Part shown: one piece after another, positions 1-8,491 of the stretch | Layout of the letters: the number at the start of each line of letters is the position of its first letter | Numbering within the stretch: position 1 is the first letter of the stretch | From: Janthinobacterium sp. BJB426 | GTDB taxonomy: Bacteria > Pseudomonadota > Gammaproteobacteria > Burkholderiales > Burkholderiaceae_D | DNA: 64,000 nucleotides | Direction: 5' to 3' | Assembly: GCF_002735705.1 (NCBI RefSeq) | Contig: NZ_PDZL01000010.1 | Coordinates: 62,001 to 126,000 of the forward strand | Translations under genes and position numbers: made by a program | The notes under the pieces: generated by a model | What the model was told of the DNA's origin: nothing | The model's input: only the letters and a program-made list of their open reading frames with translations | The model's database searches: none

Positions 1-326
1 TACGTGCCCTGCTGCGGCGCGCCTCGGGGCGGCCGGAACCGATCTTCGAGCACCAGGGCGTGAGTATCAATCCGCTGACGCGCGAAGTGATCGCCGAGGG
101 CCACCCCGTCAACCTGTCGGCGCGCGAATGGGCCGTGCTGGAAGCGCTGATCGCCCGTCCCGGCATCGTGCTGTCGCGCGCGCAGCTGGAAGAAAAGCTG
201 TACAGCTGGAAGGATGAAGTCAACAGCAATGCCGTGGAAGTGTATATCCATGGCTTGCGCAAGAAGCTGGGCAGCGACTTGATCCAGAACGTGCGCGGCC
301 TTGGCTATATGGTGCCCAAGGCATGA
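1..326 (+). CDS. OmpR/PhoB-family response regulator, C-terminal part (5' end outside window)
   Basis: The reading frame is open from the first bases, so only the DNA-binding end is present. The visible part is a winged-helix effector domain: SAREWAVLEALIARPG matches the alpha-1 region and NAVEVYIHGLRKKLG the recognition helix of OmpR/PhoB regulators. The stop codon overlaps the start of the next gene, a sensor kinase, by 4 bases (ATGA), so the two form a two-component operon. The look is of the QseB/TctD subgroup. The receiver domain with its phospho-acceptor Asp lies upstream of the window, so the signal cannot be judged. Confidence 0.9.
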   Translation, partial: RALLRRASGRPEPIFEHQGVSINPLTREVIAEGHPVNLSAREWAVLEALIARPGIVLSRAQLEEKLYSWKDEVNSNAVEVYIHGLRKKLGSDLIQNVRGLGYMVPKA

Positions 327-1663
327 GGATGAAGGTCACGGTGACGCATTCGCTGCGCGGCCGCCTGCTGTGGTTTTTGCTGGCGGCCATCATCATGGCG
401 GCGCTGGCGCAAGCGTCGATCGCCTACCGCAGCGCCCTGTACGACGCCGACCAGATTTTTGATTACCACATGCAGCAGATGGCCCTGTCGCTGCGCTCCG
501 GCGCGCCGCTGGCCAACCATGCGCAAGCCTTGCCGGCCGACCCCGTCAACAACGATATGGTGGTGCAGGTGTGGACGCCGGACGGCGTGCAGGTGTTCCG
601 TTCGATCACGCGCGCGGAACTGCCGCAGCGCGCCGTGCTGGGCTTTTCCAACGTGAAAGCCAACGGCACGACTTACCGCATCTTTTCCGTGCAAACCAGT
701 TCCCAGACCGTGCAGATCGCCCAGGACATGGCCGTGCGCAAGCGCATGGCCGGCAGCCTGGCGCTGCGCACGGTCGGTCCCATCGCGCTGATGGCGCCTA
801 TCCTGATGCTGGTCGTCTGGTGGGTCGTCAGCGGTTCGCTGGCGCCCGTCTCGCGCGTGCGCAAGCAGGTGGCGGCGCGTCAGGCGGACGACCTGTCGCC
901 CGTCTCGGAAGCGGGCTTGCCTGACGAAGTGCGCCCCCTGGTGCATGAATTGAATTTGCTGTTCGGGCGCGTGAAAACGGCATTCGACGCGCAGCAGCAC
1001 TTTGTTGCCGACGCCGCGCATGAATTGCGCACGCCGCTGGCTGCCCTGAAACTGCAGGTATTGAGCCTGGAACGGGCCGAATCGGAAGAAAAACGCAGCC
1101 TGGCGATTTCCCGCGTCAGCGCCGGCATCGAGCGGGCCACGCGCCTGGTCGAGCAGCTGCTGGTGCTGGCGCGCCAGGAAGCCAGTGCCGCCAGCGGCGA
1201 CCAGCTGCAGGCGGTGGACTTGAACGATGTCGTCAAGCGGGCGCTGGGCGACATGGCCGGCATCGCGCAGGCGCGCAAGATCGACCTTGGCCTGCATCAC
1301 ATGGACCCGGCCAAGGTGGCGGGGCAGGCCGATGCGCTCAACATCATGCTGCGCAACCTGGTCGACAACGCCATCAAGTACACGCCGCAGGGCGGCACGG
1401 TCGATATCGACCTGCGCGCCAGCCCCGTCGGCGTGACCTTGTCGGTGGAAGACAGCGGCCCTGGCATCCCGCCCGAGGAGCGCGAGCGCGTCTTCAGCCG
1501 CTTCTACCGCGTGCCCGGCACGGACGCCAACGGCAGCGGCCTGGGGCTGGCCATCATCAAGGCCATCGCCGAGCGCCATGGCGCGCGCCTGGTGCTGGAC
1601 AAATCCGAGCGCCTGGGCGGCCTGTGCGTGCGCGTGGAGTTCCCGCAAGCCGTGAAAAAATGA
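323..1663 (+). CDS. Two-component sensor histidine kinase (QseC/TctE-like)
   Basis: This is an inner-membrane kinase of 446 residues that should phosphorylate the regulator encoded just upstream, with which it overlaps by 4 bases. Two membrane segments are visible, at about residues 14-34 and 151-171, enclosing a periplasmic sensor region of roughly 115 residues. A HAMP-like linker follows. The H-box is DAAHELRTPLAAL with the phospho-acceptor His at residue 233. The catalytic domain has the N-box (NLVDNAIKYTP), G1 (DSGPGIP) and G2 (GSGLGLAI) motifs, so it looks fully active. Length and domain order match the QseC/TctE type. The short, divergent sensor region gives no clue to the ligand. Confidence 0.92.
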   Translation: MRMKVTVTHSLRGRLLWFLLAAIIMAALAQASIAYRSALYDADQIFDYHMQQMALSLRSGAPLANHAQALPADPVNNDMVVQVWTPDGVQVFRSITRAELPQRAVLGFSNVKANGTTYRIFSVQTSSQTVQIAQDMAVRKRMAGSLALRTVGPIALMAPILMLVVWWVVSGSLAPVSRVRKQVAARQADDLSPVSEAGLPDEVRPLVHELNLLFGRVKTAFDAQQHFVADAAHELRTPLAALKLQVLSLERAESEEKRSLAISRVSAGIERATRLVEQLLVLARQEASAASGDQLQAVDLNDVVKRALGDMAGIAQARKIDLGLHHMDPAKVAGQADALNIMLRNLVDNAIKYTPQGGTVDIDLRASPVGVTLSVEDSGPGIPPEERERVFSRFYRVPGTDANGSGLGLAIIKAIAERHGARLVLDKSERLGGLCVRVEFPQAVKK

Positions 1664-1693
1664 CGTTTTGATCATGATCTTTGGCCTGTTGCA

Positions 1694-1722
1694 TTGACGC
1701 GCGCGCCGCTGGCATATATTGT
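1694..1722 (+). promoter_or_regulatory. Candidate sigma-70 promoter of the CoaD-HD fusion gene
   Basis: TTGACG (1694-1699) is followed after 17 bases by TATTGT (1717-1722). A slightly better -10, TATATT, lies at 1715-1720 but with 15-base spacing. An AACGGAGC ribosome site precedes the ATG at 1758. The kinase gene ends at 1663, so this gap can hold an independent promoter. Call by eye only. Confidence 0.4.
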
Positions 1723-1757
1723 CTGCGCAATAAGCAATCAAGCAAACGGAGCGCAGC

Positions 1758-2906
1758 ATGCAGAAGATCGGCTTTTCAGGAACCCTCGATCCCATCACCA
1801 ACGGCCACATGTGGGTGATCGGCGAGGCGCGTTCGCTCGCCGACGAGGTGATCGTGTTCCTGTCGCAAAATCCCGCCAAGAAGCCGCAATTTCCCGCCGA
1901 AGACCGCAAGCGCATCATCGAACAGAGCGCGCGCGAGTGCGGCTGGGACAATGTGCAGGTGGTCATCGTCAAGGGCGATTACACGGCCCGCGCGGCGAAA
2001 AAGCATGGCTGCGACTACCTGATCCGCGGCATCCGCACGACGGCCGATTTCGACTATGAAAACCTGATCCAGCAAACGAATGTGGACGTGCTGCAGGGCG
2101 CCAAGACGATCTTCGTCATGCCGCCGCGCGACCTCGGTTCCGTCAGCTCCAGCTTCGTCAAGGCGCTGGAAGGGCCCGTGGGCTGGAACTGGACCATGAA
2201 GAAATTCGTCCCCGGTCCCGCCTACCAGGCGTGGATACTCGACTGCCTGCGCAAGGAGTGGGAAGCGCTGTGGAACTACGCCACCGCCTCGCCAGACGAC
2301 ATCGCGCTGGCGGATCACTGGTTCGCCCACCTGACGGGGCCGCAGGCGTATGGCGGAGCGGACCGCCACTATCACAACCTCGACCACCTGGTGCACGGCC
2401 TGTCCGAGATCCGCGTGTGGGCCGACAATACCTTTGCGCCCAAGCGTGACAGCGCGCTGGTCAAGAAGGCGTTCTGGTTCCACGACGCCGTCTACAGCCA
2501 CGACGACGATGCCCTGTATTCCAGCGAAGAGGCGAGTGCCCAGCTGTGGCTGGCCAGCGGCCTTGATGCGGGCGATAACCTTGATGTGGCGCAATTGATA
2601 CGCGCCACCGACCATTTCCAGGGGCCGGGCATCAGCCACGCGCTGAAAGACGCCATGCTCAGCGCCGATCTGGCCATCCTGGGGCAGGATGAAGAGGTGT
2701 ATCTAGCCTACACGCAAGCCATCGTCCGCGAATACGCGCACGTCGACCCCGTGCGCTTCAACGAGCAGCGGGGCCTGGCCCTGCAGCACCTGTGCAGCAA
2801 GGCGCAGGCGGGCCAGCTGTTTGGCGATGCGTATTTCGCCGACCAATATAACGAGCGGGCGATAGCCAACATGCAGAAAGAGATCGCGGCGCTGGCCGGC
2901 ACCTGA
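1758..2906 (+). CDS. CoaD-like nucleotidyltransferase fused to an HD-type phosphohydrolase
   Basis: The 382-residue protein joins two domains. Residues 1-160 resemble phosphopantetheine adenylyltransferase (CoaD), which adenylylates 4'-phosphopantetheine in CoA synthesis. The nucleotide-binding motif GTLDPITNGH (Thr9, His17), the KKP motif near residue 41, LIRGIRTTADFDYE and the SSSFVK motif near residue 130 are all kept. Residues about 165-382 match the predicted metal-dependent HD phosphohydrolase family COG4339: HYHNLDH at 204-210, FHDAVY at 241-246, TDHF at 284-287 and SADLAILG at 302-309. The last motif usually begins with Asp; here it is Ser. Typical CoaD proteins are about 160 residues and stand alone, so the fusion is odd. 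A separate coaD probably exists elsewhere, and the substrate here may differ. Annotation as plain coaD would be incomplete. Confidence 0.85.
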   Translation: MQKIGFSGTLDPITNGHMWVIGEARSLADEVIVFLSQNPAKKPQFPAEDRKRIIEQSARECGWDNVQVVIVKGDYTARAAKKHGCDYLIRGIRTTADFDYENLIQQTNVDVLQGAKTIFVMPPRDLGSVSSSFVKALEGPVGWNWTMKKFVPGPAYQAWILDCLRKEWEALWNYATASPDDIALADHWFAHLTGPQAYGGADRHYHNLDHLVHGLSEIRVWADNTFAPKRDSALVKKAFWFHDAVYSHDDDALYSSEEASAQLWLASGLDAGDNLDVAQLIRATDHFQGPGISHALKDAMLSADLAILGQDEEVYLAYTQAIVREYAHVDPVRFNEQRGLALQHLCSKAQAGQLFGDAYFADQYNERAIANMQKEIAALAGT

Positions 2907-2938
2907 GCCGATGCGCGCGTGGTGGCCGCTGCCCGCCT

Positions 2939-4189
2939 CTATTGCATGGATTGCTTCACCGCATGCTGTACCTGCAGCAGCATCCAGTCGCACTCGAAGC
3001 GCAGTTCCGCCGTCTTGCCGTTGATGGGTCCCCATAAGCGGCGCCTGAGCCGCAGCCCCAGGGCTGCCAGTTCGACGGCGAAGGCGGGGCAGGACTTCGA
3101 TAGTTGCTGGAATGCCAGGCCATTCTTTTCCGAACCATGATTTTCCAGATCGGCGGGCTTGCAATGCACGCCTTCCTGGAAGACCGATAGCAGTTCCGTG
3201 GAACCCGCATACGAGGTGAATATCTGCTGCATCAGGGCAGATTTTCCGATCAGGTTATAGCTGGATTGGAACAGTCCCGCCTCCGCCGTGTTTGCCGCCG
3301 TATTGTGGGCATCCTTGTCGCGGCCTTCGCAATAGCGGCCCGAACTTTCGCGCATGCCCAGGCCCGTCAGGAGGACATACAGATGCCGCAGCGTATCGGC
3401 GCCATCCTTGTCATTCTGCATGCCCAAGGCCGCGAATTGCCCGGCATACCAGTCCAGCGCATCATTGTCGTCGTTGCCATGCGTGGCTGCGGCCATTCTC
3501 ACGGTAGTGGCATCGTTTTCTAGCCAGTTGTGGTACGCCTTGGCAAATGCCAGGGCCATGCCCTTGATGTAGCCTGCCGGCGCGACGCCGCGGCCGGGCC
3601 AGTCGTAACGCGCCAGTTCGGAATGGGCGGCAATTTCCAGTATGGTTTCCTGCAGCTGGGCCGGTACTTGGGCGGGCAAATGCGCTGGCAGCGGCAAGGC
3701 CGATACCGTCAGCGGGACGGCGGCGATGTCCGGACCGCTGGGCCGCAGGAAATACTCGGTGGGCGTTTTGCCATTGCCTGAGGCATGGCGTATATGGGTC
3801 TGCGCCTGCTGGTTGTCGGCGATGCGCATGGCATCGGCGTCGAGGCGTTCCGCCACGAGGTAGATGTGGTCGGCGCCAGGCGGACTCTTGAGGTCATACG
3901 TGACGCCGACGTCGCCGGCCTGCTGCTCGCCTACGCCGATGCGCTGCCAGCGGCGCGATTGGCCGCCGCTGCCGCCAAGGCGTTGCGCCAGGTGCCCTGC
4001 GCCCAAGGTGAGGGGAATATCCACGCCGACGGAGATCAGCAGTGCGCTCAATGTTGCCGCGCAGCCATTGAGCAATGGCGGTTGCGCATCGTCCAGATCA
4101 AGCGCCACGGCCGCGCGCTGCTGGGCTGCGTGCAGCCGTGCATCGCTATTGGCCGCTGCGATGATCTGGTCGATCAGTTGCTTATCCAT
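2939..4189 (-). CDS. Putative two-domain peptidoglycan hydrolase without signal peptide
   Basis: I do not recognise a named family. From the start at 4189 the protein has 416 residues; this ATG has GGAG eight bases upstream, whereas an in-frame ATG 13 codons earlier (4228) has no clear ribosome site. The N-terminal part looks like an NlpC/P60-type cysteine peptidase: Cys43 in NGCAATLSALL, GDVGVTYD, His108 in GADHIYLV and a polar DNQ near 125. The C-terminal part has GMRESSGRYCEGRD (Glu281) followed by TAEAGLFQSSYN, which resembles the active-site helix of lysozyme-like folds. No secretion signal or membrane helix is visible. It lies 69 bases behind a lipoprotein gene on the same strand. Domain assignments are inference from motifs; a role as a secreted effector is discussed in the findings. 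Confidence 0.6.
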   Translation of the reverse strand: MDKQLIDQIIAAANSDARLHAAQQRAAVALDLDDAQPPLLNGCAATLSALLISVGVDIPLTLGAGHLAQRLGGSGGQSRRWQRIGVGEQQAGDVGVTYDLKSPPGADHIYLVAERLDADAMRIADNQQAQTHIRHASGNGKTPTEYFLRPSGPDIAAVPLTVSALPLPAHLPAQVPAQLQETILEIAAHSELARYDWPGRGVAPAGYIKGMALAFAKAYHNWLENDATTVRMAAATHGNDDNDALDWYAGQFAALGMQNDKDGADTLRHLYVLLTGLGMRESSGRYCEGRDKDAHNTAANTAEAGLFQSSYNLIGKSALMQQIFTSYAGSTELLSVFQEGVHCKPADLENHGSEKNGLAFQQLSKSCPAFAVELAALGLRLRRRLWGPINGKTAELRFECDWMLLQVQHAVKQSMQ

Positions 4190-4258
4190 GGGTATGCTCC
4201 GTTTCTCATCGCAATCTGGGTTGGTCATCGCAATCGGGTGAAAGTTCGCAGCAAGTGA

Positions 4259-5167
4259 TTATTCCGCCTTGGGTTTGCCGATCAGGACGCAGGAGTCGAT
4301 TTCGTCCAGGGCAAGCTCGCCCAAAGCCGTAATTTGGGCCAATTGAGCGATGCGAACGGCTTCACTCCTCTCGTTCGCCGCAGCCAGCGCGGCAAGCTGG
4401 GCTGCCTTGCTCGGCTCTTTGATTTCTCTGGCCTGTATCTGACGCGACTGTTTCTGCAGGAGCTGAAGCGCCTGTTCCTGCTGGAGCAGGGCGGCCGAGA
4501 GAGTATTTCCTGTACTGTTGACTAAAATGTTGTTGCTGGCATAGCGGTCGCGCAGGTCGATGACTTGCTTGATGCTTACTTCTTGCGGCTTGAGCACTTG
4601 CAGCGATGCACGCAGTTCTGCCAGCACCGAGAGCCAGGCGACATTGAGCGAAGAAGTGGTTTGTTGTTCGATGCTGTCGGGCCAGGCGATCACGCTTGCG
4701 ACAGGACGCTTGCGCTGCTCATAGTTCGACAGGACGACGCTCAGGCAGGCCACCTTGTCGGCCGCCTTGGCGTAGAGCGTCGATTGCTGGTCCAGTGAGT
4801 AGCGCGAAGCGACCAGGCCGGCGCCACCGCCGATGACGGCGCCCAGTGCCGCTGTCGGCAGCGATTTGAGCAGGCCGCCCGCGGTTCCGATGGCGCCGCC
4901 CGTCAAAGCCCAGTCGCTCTGGTTGTAGATGGCGCGCTGGCTATCCTCGGCCAGCTTCAAATACCAGAATCTTTGTTTGAGCAATAATATCTTGCTCTCT
5001 GCCAGCGTGGCGGGAGCGCCAAACAAGGTATTGCTCTGCACGCTCTCGGTCAGCGCATTGCTTTCCGCGTTGCTGGGCATGCGAAAGATCGGATAGGCAT
5101 TGGGCGGTGCAAAGCCGCATCCACTCAATAGCAGCGCCAATAATGGCAGCGCAGGAAATGCTTTCAT
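4259..5167 (-). CDS. Putative lipoprotein with glycine-zipper segment
   Basis: The start at 5167 is chosen because AAGGAGGAGCGAA directly precedes this ATG; a start 10 codons upstream (5197) lacks such a site. The 302-residue product begins MKAFPALPLLALLLSGC, a lipoprotein signal with the lipobox Cys at residue 17, so it should be anchored in the cell envelope. Around residues 88-122 there is a Gly/Ala-rich stretch (TGGAIGTAGGLLKSLPTAAL and onward) like a glycine zipper. The rest is helical, with Gln/Glu-rich segments (LLQQEQALQLLQKQSRQIQA). I recognise no family. It is the first gene of a two-gene unit with the putative hydrolase that follows. Confidence 0.7.
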   Translation of the reverse strand: MKAFPALPLLALLLSGCGFAPPNAYPIFRMPSNAESNALTESVQSNTLFGAPATLAESKILLLKQRFWYLKLAEDSQRAIYNQSDWALTGGAIGTAGGLLKSLPTAALGAVIGGGAGLVASRYSLDQQSTLYAKAADKVACLSVVLSNYEQRKRPVASVIAWPDSIEQQTTSSLNVAWLSVLAELRASLQVLKPQEVSIKQVIDLRDRYASNNILVNSTGNTLSAALLQQEQALQLLQKQSRQIQAREIKEPSKAAQLAALAAANERSEAVRIAQLAQITALGELALDEIDSCVLIGKPKAE

Positions 5168-5209
5168 TTCGCTCCTCCTTGCATGGGATACATGCAATTA
5201 CCGAAGGGA

Positions 5210-5238
5210 AATGTACGTGCAATCCCAAGCAACTACAA
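5210..5238 (-). promoter_or_regulatory. Candidate promoter of the lipoprotein/hydrolase unit
   Basis: On the minus strand TTGTAG (5238-5233) and TACATT (5215-5210) are separated by 17 bases and lie about 45 bases before the lipoprotein start. Two mismatches in each box; no operator is obvious. Confidence 0.35.
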
Positions 5239-5488
5239 GTTAATTATTTTTTTGTCATGGTGCTATTTTCATGCGGGGAAGGTGTAGAAACGCGTGCGCA
5301 GGTGTGTTGCTGAGGCTGCTTCTTGCGCACGTCGTTCCTGAAAACAGCGTCAGGTTTCACATTGACAGTGACCGTGCGACCGCCGCATGCGCCAGCGCAT
5401 CGTCCAGCCAGTCGTTGCCCTAGAATAATTTCCCATGGCTGATGCAATTGGGGGCGCCGAACAGGTTCAGCGCTTGTGCCTGCTCAGT
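5239..5488. other. Intergenic stretch without recognised gene
   Basis: The gap between the lipoprotein promoter and the end of the OsmC-YcaO gene holds only weak open frames with no ribosome site or family look. No hairpin with a T-run was found. I looked for a short peptide that could be a substrate of the neighbouring YcaO protein and saw none that is convincing. Confidence 0.4.
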
Positions 5489-7693
5489 TTAGCTGCTTGT
5501 GGCCGCCGCCTTGGCGCGCGCCGCGTGCAGTTTCTTGAAGCTGTCGATCAGGCGCTGGTGCCTGTCGAGGCCTTCCAGTTGCATGCTGGTCGGGGTCAGG
5601 CCGAAGAAGCGCACGCTGCCGTCCACCGAGCCCAGCACCGCGTCCATCCGTTCGTTGCCAAACATGCGGCGGAAATTGACGACGTAATCGTCCAGCTCCA
5701 GCTCGTCATCGAGTTCCACTTCCAGCACCACGTTCAAGGCTTGATAGAACAGTTTGCGCTCGAGCGTGTTGTCGTTGTACTGCAGGAAGGTTTCCACCAG
5801 CTCTTTCGCCTCTTCGAATTGCTGCAAGGCGAGATGGATCAGCAGCTTCAATTCCAGGGTCGTCAGCTGGCCCCACACGGTATTTTCGTCAAACTCGATG
5901 CCGATCAGGGTGGCGATGTCGCCGTACTCGTCGAGCTCGCTGTTTTCCAGGCGTTCGAGCAGGTCTTCCAGGCTGGCATCGTCCAGGCCGTGCAAGTTCA
6001 GGATGTCGGCGCGGAACAGCAGCGCCTTGTTGGTGTTGTCCCAGATCAGATCTTCGACCGGATATACCTCGGAATAACCGGGCACGAGGATGCGGCAGGC
6101 GGTGGCGCCCAGCTGGTCATATTCGGCCGTGTACACTTCCTTGCCCATGTCGGCGAGGATGCCGAACAGGGTCGCCGCTTCCTCGGCATTCGAGTTCTCG
6201 CCGTGGCCGGAAAAATCCCACTCGACAAAATCGTAATCCGCTTTCGCGCTGAAGAAGCGCCACGAGACGATGCCGCTCGAATCGATGAAGTGTTCGACGA
6301 AGTTATTCGGCTCGGTGACGGCTTCGCTGGCAAACGTCGGCTGCGGCAAGTCGTTCAAGCCTTCAAAACTGCGGCCCTGCAGCAATTCCGTCAGGCTACG
6401 CTCGAGCGCCACTTCCAGGCTCGGGTGTGCGCCGAACGAGGCAAACACGCCGCCTGTGCGCGGGTTCATCAGGGTGACGCACATCACCGGGTACACGCCG
6501 CCCAGCGACGCATCTTTCACCAGCACGGGGAAACCCTGTTCTTCCAGGCCGACGATGCCGGCCAGGATGCCCGGATACTTCGCCAGCACGTCCTGCGGCA
6601 CGTCGGGCAGGGCGATTTCGCCTTCGAGGATTTCGCGCTTGACGGCCCGCTCGAAAATTTCCGACAGACATTGCACTTGCGCTTCAACCAGGGTATTGCC
6701 GGCGCTCATGCCATTGCTGACGTACAGGTTTTCAATCAGGTTCGACGGGAAATACACGACCTCGCCATCGGAGTGGCGCACATACGGCAGCGAGCAGATG
6801 CCGCGCTCGGCATTGCCGGAGTTGGTGTCGATCAGGTGCGAGCCGCGCAGCTCGCCATCGGGGTTGTAGATGTCGAGGCAGTAGGCGTCGAGAATCTCTT
6901 TCGGCAGCGCATCCTTGCGGCCCGGCTTGAACCAGCGCTCGTTCGGGTAATGGACAAATGCCGCGTTGGCGATGTCGTTACCCCAGAAAGATCCGGCGTA
7001 GAAATGGTTGTTGCTGAGGCGCTCGATATACTCGCCCAGGGCCGACGCCAGCGCGCTTTCCTTGGTCGCGCCCTTGCCGTTGGTGAAACACATGGGCGAA
7101 TGCGCGTCGCGGATATGCAGCGACCATACATTCGGAATGATGTTGCGCCACGAGGCGATTTCAATCTTGATGCCGAGGCCCGCCAGCAGGCCAGACATAT
7201 TGGCGATGGTCTGTTCCAGCGGCAAGTCCTTGCCCACAATATAGGTGCTGGCTTCGCCGGCCGGATTGAGCATCAGCAAGGATTGTGCATCGGCATCCAG
7301 ATTCGCGACTTCTTCAATGACGAACTCGGGCCCCGCTTGCACCACTTTTTTCACCGTGCAACGGTCGATCGAGCGCAGGATGCCCTGGCGGTCCTTGGCC
7401 GAGATATCGGCCGGCAACTCGACCTGGATCTTGAAAATCTGCTGATAGCGGTTTTCAGGATCGACAATATTGTTTTGCGATAAACGGATATTTTCCGTGG
7501 AAATATTGCGCGTATCGCAATACAACTTCACGAAGTAGGCCGCGCACAGGGCCGACGATGCCAAAAAGTAATCGAACGGGCCGGGGGCCGAACCATCGCC
7601 CTTGTAGCGGATAGGCTGGTCGGCGATGACCGTAAAATCGTCGAACTTGGCTTCGAGACGCAGCTTGTCGAGAAAGTTGACTTTAATTTCCAT
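5489..7693 (-). CDS. OsmC domain/YcaO domain fusion protein
   Basis: The 734-residue protein begins with an OsmC-like domain (about 1-150; GPFDYFLASSALCAAYFVKL contains the typical peroxidatic-type Cys helix). It continues with a YcaO domain: the ATP-binding signature appears as ESALASALGEYIERLSNN and EAQVQCLSEIFERAVK, and PYVRHSDGEVVYFPSNL is typical of E. coli YcaO. The last 150 or so residues form the acidic helical tail also seen in E. coli YcaO. YcaO enzymes activate amide backbones with ATP. E. coli YcaO has been linked genetically to beta-methylthiolation of ribosomal protein S12 by RimO. E. coli YcaO is about 586 residues; the extra length here is the OsmC part. No RimO gene or RiPP precursor is beside it, so the S12-related role is the default guess. 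Confidence 0.88.
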   Translation of the reverse strand: MEIKVNFLDKLRLEAKFDDFTVIADQPIRYKGDGSAPGPFDYFLASSALCAAYFVKLYCDTRNISTENIRLSQNNIVDPENRYQQIFKIQVELPADISAKDRQGILRSIDRCTVKKVVQAGPEFVIEEVANLDADAQSLLMLNPAGEASTYIVGKDLPLEQTIANMSGLLAGLGIKIEIASWRNIIPNVWSLHIRDAHSPMCFTNGKGATKESALASALGEYIERLSNNHFYAGSFWGNDIANAAFVHYPNERWFKPGRKDALPKEILDAYCLDIYNPDGELRGSHLIDTNSGNAERGICSLPYVRHSDGEVVYFPSNLIENLYVSNGMSAGNTLVEAQVQCLSEIFERAVKREILEGEIALPDVPQDVLAKYPGILAGIVGLEEQGFPVLVKDASLGGVYPVMCVTLMNPRTGGVFASFGAHPSLEVALERSLTELLQGRSFEGLNDLPQPTFASEAVTEPNNFVEHFIDSSGIVSWRFFSAKADYDFVEWDFSGHGENSNAEEAATLFGILADMGKEVYTAEYDQLGATACRILVPGYSEVYPVEDLIWDNTNKALLFRADILNLHGLDDASLEDLLERLENSELDEYGDIATLIGIEFDENTVWGQLTTLELKLLIHLALQQFEEAKELVETFLQYNDNTLERKLFYQALNVVLEVELDDELELDDYVVNFRRMFGNERMDAVLGSVDGSVRFFGLTPTSMQLEGLDRHQRLIDSFKKLHAARAKAAATSS

Positions 7694-7840
7694 GGTAATC
7701 CAATATGTGCATAAGTAAGTTAGCCGCTATTATCCGTTCTTTCTGCCGCAGGGCAAAGATTGTTCACCGCGGCCGTGCTGGCTGGAAGCGGCCGGGGCAA
7801 TGAGGCAGGCTGATAAATGGGCGAGGCGATTCAACTGAAC

Positions 7841-8389
7841 ATGCGAATAACACTGATGCGTCACGGCGAGCCCCGACTCGCCAAGGGGCGCTGGATAGCG
7901 CCCATGCAAATGGGACAGTGGATTGATCGCTACAATCAATCCGTCATTGAAGACAATGACATCCCTGCGGAATGCCCTTTGGCAGCGCTTTCCGCGTCAA
8001 CCATCGTGGCAAGCACGGCACCCAGGGCATGCTCCTCGGCCAGGGCATTGGGCGAATTGCCGTTCATGCAAGAGGCGATTTTTATTGAGGCCGGGCTTCC
8101 CTTTGCCCTCTGGAAAGCGCCCTGGTTGCCGTCTCAAGTCTGGGCAGTGATTTTTCGCCTGCTCTGGTTGTTCGGTTATGCGCGCGGTGCGGACTCGCTA
8201 GCGATAACCCGGCGGCGCGCCAGGGCTGCCGCAGAGCGGCTTGTCGCGCTTGCCGCCAATGGGCCTGTGCTGCTGGTCGGACATGGCATCATGAATCGTT
8301 TGATCGGCAAAGAGCTGCAGGCATTGGGGTGGCTTGCCCGCAACAGGCAAGGCAGCCGCTACTGGAGCATGGGAGTGTATGAGTTATGA
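7841..8389 (+). CDS. Histidine phosphatase superfamily protein
   Basis: The LMRHGEP motif near the N-terminus carries the phospho-accepting His, and VGHGIMN near residue 150 the second catalytic His of the phosphoglycerate-mutase-like branch. At 182 residues it is a small member. Neither possible start is decisive: ATG 7841 places the catalytic motif at the usual distance from the N-terminus and has GAGG 14 bases upstream, while ATG 7817 would add 8 residues and has no better site. The middle part (LPSQVWAVIFRLLWLFGYARG) is unusually hydrophobic. Substrate unknown. GC content is visibly lower than in the neighbours, as in the next gene. Confidence 0.75.
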   Translation: MRITLMRHGEPRLAKGRWIAPMQMGQWIDRYNQSVIEDNDIPAECPLAALSASTIVASTAPRACSSARALGELPFMQEAIFIEAGLPFALWKAPWLPSQVWAVIFRLLWLFGYARGADSLAITRRRARAAAERLVALAANGPVLLVGHGIMNRLIGKELQALGWLARNRQGSRYWSMGVYEL

Positions 8390-8491
8390 AACTGGTGGGA
8401 CGTGGATCGATACAATAGATGTTGATGTTGTCGAAACGCTTGGACCTTCCCATTGCGAAGGTCAGCGCCATCCATAAAGAAGGCCGTGCCG

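Noticed and set aside
5435..7483. Long plus-strand open frame of over 650 codons opposite the OsmC-YcaO gene
   Set aside because: Antisense frame of a GC-rich gene; the opposite strand encodes a clearly recognised protein with conserved motifs, while this frame is rich in His/Gln/Arg and has no family look.
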